From Phocaeicola_A sp045647865 (lineage in GTDB: Bacteria; Bacteroidota; Bacteroidia; Bacteroidales; Bacteroidaceae): DNA of 64,000 nucleotides. Numbering within the stretch: the first letter of the stretch is position 1; each line of letters opens with the position of its first letter. The notes under the pieces were generated by a model. It saw only the letters and a program-made list of their open reading frames with translations, was not told the DNA's origin and did not search any database. The DNA is taken from NCBI GenBank assembly GCA_045647865.1, contig JAZRMW010000023.1:62001-126000 (forward strand). The letters are read 5' to 3'. Shown here in pieces: positions 40,376 through 47,519 of this stretch. Made by a program: the position numbers and the translations under genes.

Positions 40376-41623
40376 ATGAAGAATTATTGTTTGTTTTTCC
40401 TCTGTCTGTTGTTTCCTGTTCTCATGCAGTCCCAAAAGACGTGTGTCAATGTTCCGCATATCAAGACGCTGCGTGTCATTGCCAATGACAATTGGTTGGC
40501 TTATCCTGTTATCCGGCTCAATACTGCAGATCAAGTGGAAATTTCATTTGATGAACTGACTCATGAGTATCACCGTTACACGTATAAGATTACGCATTGT
40601 AATGCCGATTGGACACCCAGTGACTTGTTTGATACGGATTATCTGCAGGGCTTTAATGACAATGTCATCGATGATTATCAGAATTCCTTGAATACGAGCA
40701 TGCTCTATACCCATTACCGATTCACGCTTCCCAATAATGAGGCACAGTTGTTGCTTCCTGGAAACTATAGGGTGGATATCTATGGAGAGGATAGTGAGGA
40801 AGAACCTGTGGCACAGGCTTGCTTCTCGGTCATACAGCCTCGCGTGGGGATTTCGGCAGAAGTCAGTAGTAATACGGATATTGACACGAATGATAGCCAC
40901 CAGCAAGTAAGTTTCACGGTCAATTATCCGGGGATGAGTGTCACTTCTCCGCAAAGCGAATTCCAGGTGCGTGTCTATCAGAACTTGCGTACTGATAACT
41001 GTGTCACAGATTTGCAACCTACCTACTTACGGCCCGGACAGATGCAGTTCGTTCATAATCGCAAACTGATATTCCCTGCTGGGAATGAATACCGCCGGTT
41101 CGAGATTGTTAATATGCATTATGGCTATCAGAATGTGGAGCAAGTGCAGTTTTTCAATCCCTATTATCATGCCACTCTTTATCCTGATCAACCTCGTACC
41201 AATTACAGTTACGACGAAGATCAGAACGGGCGTTACTTCATCCGTTATGACATGGCTCAGGACAATGCTACGGAGGCTGACTACCTTTTTGTGCATTTTT
41301 CGTTGGAAGCAGACAAACCTCTTCCAGGAGGAAAGTTCTACCTCAGTGGAGAATTTTCTTACAATCAGTTTACACCCGAATACGCCCTTTCTTACAATGA
41401 ACAGAGTCAGGTTTATGAAGGTGTACAACTATTAAAAATGGGGGTCTATAATTGGCTTTACCTCTTTGTACCGGATGGAGCAACCAAAGGACAGACAGCT
41501 CAAGCTGCCGGAAACTTTTATGAGACAGAGAATGAATATCTCATTTTGGTTTATCACCGTCCGTTCGGTGGTCGTTATGACAGTCTGGTAGGGATGCAGG
41601 TTGTGAAGTTTTCGCAGGATTAG
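40376..41623 (+). CDS. DUF5103 domain-containing exported protein
   Basis: A 415-residue exported protein. The signal peptide (MKNYCLFFLCLLFPVLMQSQ) is followed by a type 9-like beta-sandwich: LRVIANDNWLAYPVIRLNTADQVEISFDEL and YTYKITHCNADWTPSDLFDTDYLQGFNDN are hallmark DUF5103 segments (NADW and F-D-D-Y). The domain is found across Bacteroidota, where it has no established function but is probably periplasmic or surface-located. ATG 40376 was chosen because a -7 promoter element lies between it and the longer start. It is followed closely by engB, with 18 bp between. Confidence 0.85.
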   Translation: MKNYCLFFLCLLFPVLMQSQKTCVNVPHIKTLRVIANDNWLAYPVIRLNTADQVEISFDELTHEYHRYTYKITHCNADWTPSDLFDTDYLQGFNDNVIDDYQNSLNTSMLYTHYRFTLPNNEAQLLLPGNYRVDIYGEDSEEEPVAQACFSVIQPRVGISAEVSSNTDIDTNDSHQQVSFTVNYPGMSVTSPQSEFQVRVYQNLRTDNCVTDLQPTYLRPGQMQFVHNRKLIFPAGNEYRRFEIVNMHYGYQNVEQVQFFNPYYHATLYPDQPRTNYSYDEDQNGRYFIRYDMAQDNATEADYLFVHFSLEADKPLPGGKFYLSGEFSYNQFTPEYALSYNEQSQVYEGVQLLKMGVYNWLYLFVPDGATKGQTAQAAGNFYETENEYLILVYHRPFGGRYDSLVGMQVVKFSQD

Positions 41624-41641
41624 GAATAAAAAAATAAGAAT

Positions 41642-42247
41642 ATGGAAATAACAAGCGCAAAATTCGTTATCAGTAACACGCAATTGGATAAGTGTCCGCA
41701 AGATGGCAAGCCCGAGTATGCTTTCATCGGCCGTTCCAATGTGGGCAAGAGCAGTCTCATCAACATGCTTACCAAGAATAAAAAATTGGCAATGACCAGT
41801 TCTACACCAGGAAAGACTCTGCTTATCAATCATTTTCTCATCAATGAACAATGGTATTTGGTGGATTTGCCGGGATACGGCTATGCACAGCGTGGTAAGA
41901 AGCAACAAGAGAAGATTACGCAAATCATTGAGAATTATATCTTGGAGCGCGAACAGATGACCTGTCTCTTTGTATTGCTCGACTGTCGTCATGAACCTCA
42001 GAAGATTGACCTTGAGTTTATGGAATGGTTGGGAGAGAACGGTATCCCCTTTGCCATTGTGTTCACTAAGACCGATAAATTGAGTGGAGGAAAGTTGAAA
42101 TTCAGTGTGGAGAATTATAAACAGCGTTTGTCAGAACAATGGGAAGAACTTCCCCCGATATTCACCACATCTTCAGAAAAAGGACTGGGCCGGAAAGAGT
42201 TGTTGGATTATATCGGAAGTATCAATGCTTCAATTGTGTTGAAATAG
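41642..42247 (+). CDS. engB: Ribosome biogenesis GTP-binding protein YsxC/EngB
   Basis: A 201-residue TRAFAC-class GTPase needed for assembly of the large ribosomal subunit. G1 FIGRSNVGKSSLIN (residues 29-41), G2 TSSTPGKT, G3 LVDLPGYGYA, G4 FTKTDKLSGG and G5 TSSEKGLG are all present. The length is typical. It converges on the minus-strand membrane-protein/divIC pair across a bidirectional terminator. Confidence 0.96.
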   Translation: MEITSAKFVISNTQLDKCPQDGKPEYAFIGRSNVGKSSLINMLTKNKKLAMTSSTPGKTLLINHFLINEQWYLVDLPGYGYAQRGKKQQEKITQIIENYILEREQMTCLFVLLDCRHEPQKIDLEFMEWLGENGIPFAIVFTKTDKLSGGKLKFSVENYKQRLSEQWEELPPIFTTSSEKGLGRKELLDYIGSINASIVLK

Positions 42248-42287
42248 GAAAAAGGGTTTGCTGTAAAAAACTCGGAATAAAAGATAA

Positions 42288-42337
42288 AAGGGGAGTGTGT
42301 CTTAAAATTCAATAGAATGTTAACACTCCCTCTTTTT
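42288..42337. terminator. Bidirectional terminator between convergent genes
   Basis: AAGGGGAGTGT pairs with ACACTCCCTCTT (stem GGGAGTGT/ACACTCCC, 42291-42298 and 42323-42330), flanked by AAAAG on the left and a T-run (TCTTTTTT) on the right. It serves engB on one strand and the small membrane-protein gene on the other. Confidence 0.85.
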
Positions 42338-42342
42338 TATTT

Positions 42343-42675
42343 TTATTCGCTTTTGTCTGGCATACGGAAAGCTGTATAGAGTTCCAAAAGAGCTGCAATC
42401 GTAAGTGTGGCTATCCAACCGTTGTGTCGTTCGGTGAACATCAATACGCCTGTGGCAAGCAACATTAGGCAACCAAATAGCTGTTGACGGCGTAAACGTT
42501 TTATTACCAAATTATTGCCTTCGTATCGGTCTGTCATTTGCATGGCTGCAAACAACAGAGCTCCGATACAGTAGATGTAAGGAGCTGGTGCCCATTTGGT
42601 AATCATCAATGAGGCTCCTATAAGAAGAGTTGTGGCACCGATAAGCATCAGCGCAGTATTCAGTTTGTGGTTCAT
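42343..42675 (-). CDS. Small four-helix membrane protein of unknown function
   Basis: A 110-residue hydrophobic protein with about four membrane segments (LNTALMLIGATTLLIGASLMI; YIYCIGALLFAAMQM; LFGCLMLLATGVLMF; WIATLTIAALLELYTAF). I do not recognise a named family. It lies 15 bp downstream of the divIC/ftsB-like gene on the same strand and is surely co-transcribed with it, which hints at an envelope role. Confidence 0.7.
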   Translation of the reverse strand: MNHKLNTALMLIGATTLLIGASLMITKWAPAPYIYCIGALLFAAMQMTDRYEGNNLVIKRLRRQQLFGCLMLLATGVLMFTERHNGWIATLTIAALLELYTAFRMPDKSE

Positions 42676-42690
42676 AGGTGTCGGATATAA

Positions 42691-42999
42691 TTATTCTTCG
42701 AAAATGAAAATGTCCTCATCCTGAGTCTTCATCAGATAGCGTTCGCGTGCGATCTTTTCAATCGCTTCGGGATTGGAAACCAGTTCTTCCAATCGGCGTG
42801 TATCTTCTTGGAATTGCTTGTGGTATCGTTCGATTTCTGCTTTCAACGATGCAATCTCACGGCGGTGCATGGCCCGGCGGACGAGATTGTTTTCGTCCAA
42901 TACGCCTATTATCAACAGGAATATGACTGTCACGAGAATGTATTTGTGTTGACGCAGGAATAACCAGATGGATTGGAGGTTTTTCATACTTTTCTTCAT
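42691..42999 (-). CDS. Septum formation initiator (DivIC/FtsB-like)
   Basis: A 102-residue bitopic protein: a short cytoplasmic N-terminus, one membrane helix (YILVTVIFLLIIGVLD), then a coiled coil (RREIASLKAEIERYHKQFQEDTRRLEELV) and the conserved tail NPEAIEKIARERYLMKTQDEDIFIFEE. It is part of the divisome FtsQLB-type subcomplex. A -7 promoter element (43010-43017, minus) would leave only a few leader bases before ATG 42999, so the second ATG (42987, MKNLQSIW) may be the true start. Confidence 0.88.
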   Translation of the reverse strand: MKKSMKNLQSIWLFLRQHKYILVTVIFLLIIGVLDENNLVRRAMHRREIASLKAEIERYHKQFQEDTRRLEELVSNPEAIEKIARERYLMKTQDEDIFIFEE

Positions 43000-43009
43000 T
43001 TTAATGGTG

Positions 43010-43017
43010 CAAAAATA
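43010..43017 (-). promoter_or_regulatory. -7 promoter element of the divIC/ftsB-like gene
   Basis: CAAAAATA on the plus strand reads TATTTTTG on the minus strand. The -33 element is not recognisable. Confidence 0.45.
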
Positions 43018-43078
43018 GGTAAAATATTTGAGAAGATAATCTTCTGGGACAAAGAATAGATAACCTGTGGCTAAAAAA

Positions 43079-43110
43079 TTTGTTTTTCTTCAACATTCGT
43101 TGTACCTTTG
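43079..43110 (+). promoter_or_regulatory. Bacteroidota-type promoter of dnaX
   Basis: TTTG (43079-43082), 20-bp spacer, TACCTTTG (43103-43110), 24 bp before the dnaX start. Confidence 0.8.
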
Positions 43111-43134
43111 CATGATTAAGAATATATATATCAC

Positions 43135-44949
43135 ATGGAAGACTATATTGTTTCGGCTCGGAAATACCGTCCGACAAACTTCGATTCTGTGGTGGGACAA
43201 CGTGCACTTACTACCACATTGAAGAATGCCATTGCTACGGGAAAGTTGGCACATGCTTATTTGTTCTGTGGTCCTCGTGGCGTGGGGAAGACTACTTGTG
43301 CACGTATTTTTGCTAAGACTATAAATTGTTTACAATTGACTCCTGATGGTGAAGCTTGCGATACTTGCGAATCGTGTCAGGCTTTCAATGAACAGCGTTC
43401 TTATAATATTCATGAATTGGATGCTGCTTCCAACAACTCAGTAGAAGATATCCGGACCTTGATTGAACAAGTGCGCATTCCGCCTCAGATCGGTCAATAT
43501 AAGGTATTTATCATTGATGAGGTTCATATGCTTAGTACTGCTGCATTCAATGCTTTCTTGAAAACGTTGGAAGAGCCACCTCATCATGCTATATTCATTT
43601 TGGCCACTACGGAGAAGCATAAAATTCTGCCTACCATTCTCAGCCGTTGTCAGATTTACGATTTCAACCGCATGAATGTGAATGATACGGTAGAGCATCT
43701 GATGTATGTGGCAGGAAAGGAAGGGGTACATGCAGAGCCTGAAGCATTGAACGTCATTGCCCAAAAGGCTGACGGTGGTATGCGTGATGCATTGTCCATT
43801 TTTGATCAGGTCGTTAGTTTTACGGGTGGTGAAGTCACTTATCAGCGGGTAATCGAGAATCTCAACGTGTTGGACTATGAATACTATTTTCGCATAACGG
43901 ACATGATGGTGGATGGTAAGGTTCCTGATGCCATGTTGCTCCTGAATGAGATTCTGAATAAGGGTTTCGATGGTCATCATTTCATTACGGGATTGGCGTC
44001 TCATCTGCGTGATTTGTTGGTCAGTCGCGATGCCTCTACATTGCCTCTGTTGGAAGTGAGTGATAGTGTGCGTGCCCGCTACAGCGAGCAGGCCCAACGT
44101 TGCGATGTGAAGTTCTTGTATCGGGCAATTAAGTTGTGTAACGATTGCGACCTCAATTATCGGACCAGTAAGAACAAACGCTTGTTGGTGGAAATAACTC
44201 TGATACAAGTGGCTCAATTGATGACCGATGATGCGGATGCTTCTTGTGGGCGTAGCCCTAAGAAGATATTAAAACCTCTGTTCAAGCAGCAAGCAGCCAA
44301 TAGTGTTTCTCAACAAACACAGGCTGTTGGGATGCCGATGTCTCAGACAGTGGCATCTGCTGCATCTGTTGCCTCAAATTCCCAAGTATCTCAACAGATT
44401 CCAGTTGAAACCCCGTTTGTCCATAAGGATGCTTCGCAAAAGACTGTTAAGGTTCCTACCTTGAAAAAGGGAGGAGGGGCATTTAGTGTATCTATCCGTC
44501 AGACTCAGCAGGTGTCATCAGAAAAGACGGTGTCTCCCGTTCAAACTGCTTCGACAGAACAAAGGGTGGAAGCTCAAGTTGATTATCCTGTTAGTGAAGA
44601 TAATGTTCGTTACTCTTGGTTGGAATTTGCCAATCAGCTTCCTATAGAAGAGAATGCAATGGCAGGACGAATGAAAAACATGCGTCCCAAGTTGTTAGAT
44701 GATACCACCTTTGAAGTGGTTGTAGAAAATGAGTTGGTGGGAAAAAGTATGCAGGCCATGTCCATGCGTGTAGTTTCTCACATGCGTACCCAACTTCATA
44801 ACAGCAAGATTGCGATGACTGTACGTGTCATGGAAGAAAGCGATGTCAAGCATCGTGCATACGGTCGTGTTGAGCAATTCAAGCTGATGAGTCAGAAAAA
44901 TCCTGTTTTGCTGAAACTGAAGGAGACCTTCGGATTGGAATTGCATTGA
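43135..44949 (+). CDS. dnaX: DNA polymerase III subunit gamma/tau
   Basis: A 604-residue clamp-loader ATPase. SARKYRPTNFDSVVGQ opens the AAA+ domain. Walker A is GPRGVGKTT (46-54). The zinc-binding cysteines are Cys65, 75, 78 and 81 (INCL...ACDTCESC). IIDEVHMLSTAAFNAFLKTLEEPP is Walker B and sensor 1, and TILSRCQIYDFNR is the arginine-finger region. Residues 370-500 form a Gln/Ser/Val-rich linker, and the C-terminal part would be the tau-type polymerase contact domain. I see no obvious A-run frameshift signal for making gamma. Confidence 0.95.
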   Translation: MEDYIVSARKYRPTNFDSVVGQRALTTTLKNAIATGKLAHAYLFCGPRGVGKTTCARIFAKTINCLQLTPDGEACDTCESCQAFNEQRSYNIHELDAASNNSVEDIRTLIEQVRIPPQIGQYKVFIIDEVHMLSTAAFNAFLKTLEEPPHHAIFILATTEKHKILPTILSRCQIYDFNRMNVNDTVEHLMYVAGKEGVHAEPEALNVIAQKADGGMRDALSIFDQVVSFTGGEVTYQRVIENLNVLDYEYYFRITDMMVDGKVPDAMLLLNEILNKGFDGHHFITGLASHLRDLLVSRDASTLPLLEVSDSVRARYSEQAQRCDVKFLYRAIKLCNDCDLNYRTSKNKRLLVEITLIQVAQLMTDDADASCGRSPKKILKPLFKQQAANSVSQQTQAVGMPMSQTVASAASVASNSQVSQQIPVETPFVHKDASQKTVKVPTLKKGGGAFSVSIRQTQQVSSEKTVSPVQTASTEQRVEAQVDYPVSEDNVRYSWLEFANQLPIEENAMAGRMKNMRPKLLDDTTFEVVVENELVGKSMQAMSMRVVSHMRTQLHNSKIAMTVRVMEESDVKHRAYGRVEQFKLMSQKNPVLLKLKETFGLELH

Positions 44950-44965
44950 TAAATAACCCCAATAA

Positions 44966-45023
44966 AGGTTATCACGGTTTACATATCGTGTTGGGGAATA
45001 TCCCATCTGTGTAATCTGTGCCT
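44966..45023. repeat. Decayed dyad, CGCGGATTA family
   Basis: AGGTTATCACGGTTTACATAT (in two parts, 44966-44986) is a worn partner of ATCTGTGTAATCTGTGCCT (45005-45023). The central TTGGGGAATATCC recalls the CCTTTGGGG loop of the intact copies at 53373 and 60969. Confidence 0.45.
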
Positions 45024-45122
45024 GAAAACAGTCGCATTTTGATGTTCCAGAGTTTGAAATGCAAATAACAAGAACCATTTGGATATTGGATTGTTATCCC
45101 ATTGATTTAACCCAATATTCAA

Positions 45123-46409
45123 ATGGATATGAAAAAGAATTGCATCTTTGTGTTTGCCCTTTCTAGTGTGGTAAGCATTGTGCTTCCTTCGAAAGCACAA
45201 AACAATCTTATCGTTAGTGACGATATTCCCAACAGTATTGTATTGGTCAGTATAGATGATGCGGGTGATGAAATCGTCCAAGTGATGAATGCCTCACAAC
45301 TGCCTCATGTGCATGATCCACAGAATCCTCGTTTTGTGCTGACTGATACTGAAGGTAATTATGCATTGGGTATAGGTGGTTATGTACGTGCTGTTGCTGA
45401 ATATGATTTTGGTGGTATTGTCAACAGTGTCGATTTCATTCCGGCACTTATTCCTGACCGCAGTAGTTTGAATAATCAGTTTCAGATGGATGCCACTACG
45501 GCCAATTTGTTTGTAAAATTAGTGGGTCGTTCCCCTCTGTTAGGTGATTTTGTGGTACATACCGAAGGAAATTTCCGTGGGAGTGGACGCACCTTTGAAT
45601 TGCGTAATGCTTATTTGGCCTTTAAAGGAGTGACTATCGGTTATACTTATGGTGGATTTATGGATGCGGCAGCCATGCCTGCAACCATTGACTTCCAAGG
45701 CCCTAATGGTGGAACATTCTATCGCACCACGCAATTGTCCTATACTTGTATGGCTCTACAGAACTTGGCATTCCGTGCAGGCATTGAGATGCCCAAAGTA
45801 GGTGCTGAAACAACTACGGCTTATCGGATTGGAGGACAGCGTATGCCTGACTTTACCCTGTCTGCTCAGTATGCATGGGGAGACAACAGTCATATCCGTG
45901 TCGGTGGTATTCTCCGCAGCATGACTTATGCAACTGTCTCCAATGACGATGCACACAGTGTGACGGGTTATGGTGTACAGGCCTCTACTACCTTTGGAAT
46001 CGGTTCCAGTTTGCGCATGTTCGGCCAGTTTACCTATGGTAGGGGTATAGGGCAGTATTTGAATGATTTGGGGGAATTGGATGTTGACCTTGTCCCTAAT
46101 CCCGAACGGGATGCCCGTATGCAGGCACTTCCTATGATGGGATGGTTCGCAGGATTGCAATACAATGTATCCCCCTCTGTTTGCTTGTCTGGTACTTACA
46201 GTATGTCACGTATCTATTCTGAGGATGGTTATGCAGCCATAGCAGGGGATGATTACCGTTACGGGCAATATTTGGCAGCTAATATGTTCTGGTCGGCCAG
46301 CAGTAATATGCAGTTTGGTGTTGAATACCTGCGTGGTTGGCGCAAGAATTTCGATTCGGCCAATCATGAAGCTAACCGTATCAGTCTGATGGCCAAGTAT
46401 TCGTTCTGA
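45123..46409 (+). CDS. Outer-membrane porin-like beta-barrel (DcaP-like)
   Basis: A 428-residue exported protein. The signal peptide (MKKNCIFVFALSSVVSIVLPSKAQ) is followed by a short N-terminal segment and then repeated amphipathic beta strands (YALGIGGYVRAVAEYDFGG; NLFVKLVGRS; NAYLAFKGVTIGYTYGGFMDAAAMPATIDFQGPNGG) ending in an aromatic residue (LMAKYSF), as expected for a barrel inserted by BAM. The YGGFMD...TIDFQGPN region matches DcaP-type trimeric porins found in many Bacteroidota. Substrate not predictable. ATG 45129 is an alternative start. A stem-loop follows the stop. Confidence 0.75.
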   Translation: MDMKKNCIFVFALSSVVSIVLPSKAQNNLIVSDDIPNSIVLVSIDDAGDEIVQVMNASQLPHVHDPQNPRFVLTDTEGNYALGIGGYVRAVAEYDFGGIVNSVDFIPALIPDRSSLNNQFQMDATTANLFVKLVGRSPLLGDFVVHTEGNFRGSGRTFELRNAYLAFKGVTIGYTYGGFMDAAAMPATIDFQGPNGGTFYRTTQLSYTCMALQNLAFRAGIEMPKVGAETTTAYRIGGQRMPDFTLSAQYAWGDNSHIRVGGILRSMTYATVSNDDAHSVTGYGVQASTTFGIGSSLRMFGQFTYGRGIGQYLNDLGELDVDLVPNPERDARMQALPMMGWFAGLQYNVSPSVCLSGTYSMSRIYSEDGYAAIAGDDYRYGQYLAANMFWSASSNMQFGVEYLRGWRKNFDSANHEANRISLMAKYSF

Positions 46410-46427
46410 TTCGTTTTGCAGAAATAT

Positions 46428-46459
46428 ATAAGCACACAGGAGAACTCTTGTGTGCTTAT
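46428..46459 (+). terminator. Hairpin after the porin-like gene
   Basis: ATAAGCACACA (46428-46438) pairs with TGTGTGCTTAT (46449-46459). It is also the first structure downstream of the minus-strand pseudogene and so may be shared. Only a short T-rich tail follows. Confidence 0.7.
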
Positions 46460-46483
46460 TGTTTATAAGGATGTCGGATTCAT

Positions 46484-47153
46484 TTATCTTTTCACGAACT
46501 TCGTTACATATATCCGTCCGTCTTCTTCCATTCCGCGCAACAGATAGATACCGGCGGGGAGGGATGTATTTATACAAATGTTCTCGCTTTGGCTTGCATT
46601 TTTACCTTGTGTTACGATGGAACCATTGACGTTTATGAGATTCCATTCGGCAAGGGGTATGTTGGGGGTCAATTGCAAGTCCTTTTGGGATTGATAGATG
46701 GTTATCCATTTCCTTTCGGCTGTATGGGTCTTGATGCCATCAGGTATTTGGCCTGTGCCTAAGGTGTAATATCCGTCTTTTAGAATCAACAGAAGATGAT
46801 CGCGTATTTGGTCTTCATTTTTGCAGGAACCATTTCAAACCGTCGGGCTGCAGGTGTCAAAATCCCTTTGTCAGAATACCCCAATATTGCAGGCATTCGT
46901 TGGTCACCCGATACGATGACGAAGCGGCCTGCATCCCCATAGAATTGTAGATGTAGAAAGCTTCACGGTTAGTTAGAGAACCTTTTGCCAATACATCTGA
47001 GGATTTTAGGCTCATTTTCAGCGGTGCTGTTACTGCACGTGTACCCTTGCTGTCGGCAGTGAATACGGAGTTGGCTATAGAATCCAATTCATGCGCATCT
47101 CGTTGTTGCGCCTGTACGACTGTTGTGATGTTCATCCCCATGAGGATAGCCAT
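46484..47153 (-). pseudogene. Disrupted C10-family peptidase with T9SS-type tail
   Basis: The N-terminal part (47153 leftwards: signal peptide, ELDSIANSVFTADSKG, SLTNREAFYIYNSMG) is the prodomain of a streptopain-like C10 cysteine peptidase. At a run of four G (plus-strand CCCC, 46935-46938) the frame shifts; with one more G it would continue DAGRFVIVSGDQRMPAILGYSDKGIL, the expected sequence. That frame then stops and the whole catalytic Cys/His domain is missing. The other end (46789-46484) encodes an exported-protein tail (SLPAGIYLLRGMEEDGRIYVTKFVKR) like a T9SS sorting domain. Two lesions, a one-base loss and a large deletion, make it a pseudogene. The upstream promoter is intact. Confidence 0.8.
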
Positions 47154-47216
47154 TCATAAAACTTGTTTTGACATGATAAATGATTCTGTTTTAATGGTTA
47201 TTGAGTTAATTCTAGC

Positions 47217-47247
47217 AAATGTACTACATATTTTTGCATACACAAAC
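47217..47247 (-). promoter_or_regulatory. Bacteroidota-type promoter of the C10-peptidase pseudogene
   Basis: On the minus strand TTTG (47247-47244), 19 bp, TACATTTG (47224-47217). A perfect spacing match, left over in front of a dead gene. Confidence 0.75.
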
Positions 47248-47353
47248 TTCAACATGAAAAATGGTATAATAGCATGTTGTATCAAAAAAACGAAGAAAAT
47301 CATCATGTATTTTGCAATTTTGGAAAGGTTTGATAAAATTTCTTACTTTTTTC

Positions 47354-47384
47354 TTTGTTGGGCGAAATATTAAATGTACCTTTG
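47354..47384 (+). promoter_or_regulatory. Bacteroidota-type promoter of the coiled-coil lipoprotein gene
   Basis: TTTG (47354-47357), 19 bp, TACCTTTG (47377-47384), an exact consensus match. The leader to ATG 47520 is about 130 nt, long enough for regulation. Confidence 0.85.
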
Positions 47385-47519
47385 TCACCTAATAGCATAG
47401 TGTCGGAAGATGTAAAATGCAAAAAAAATGATGCGTTTGGTGTCTATATGGTCAAAATTTAGGTACACGCGCGAGAAACAGAAAATAGAAAAGAAATTAA
47501 TAACTAATAATTGAGTTTT

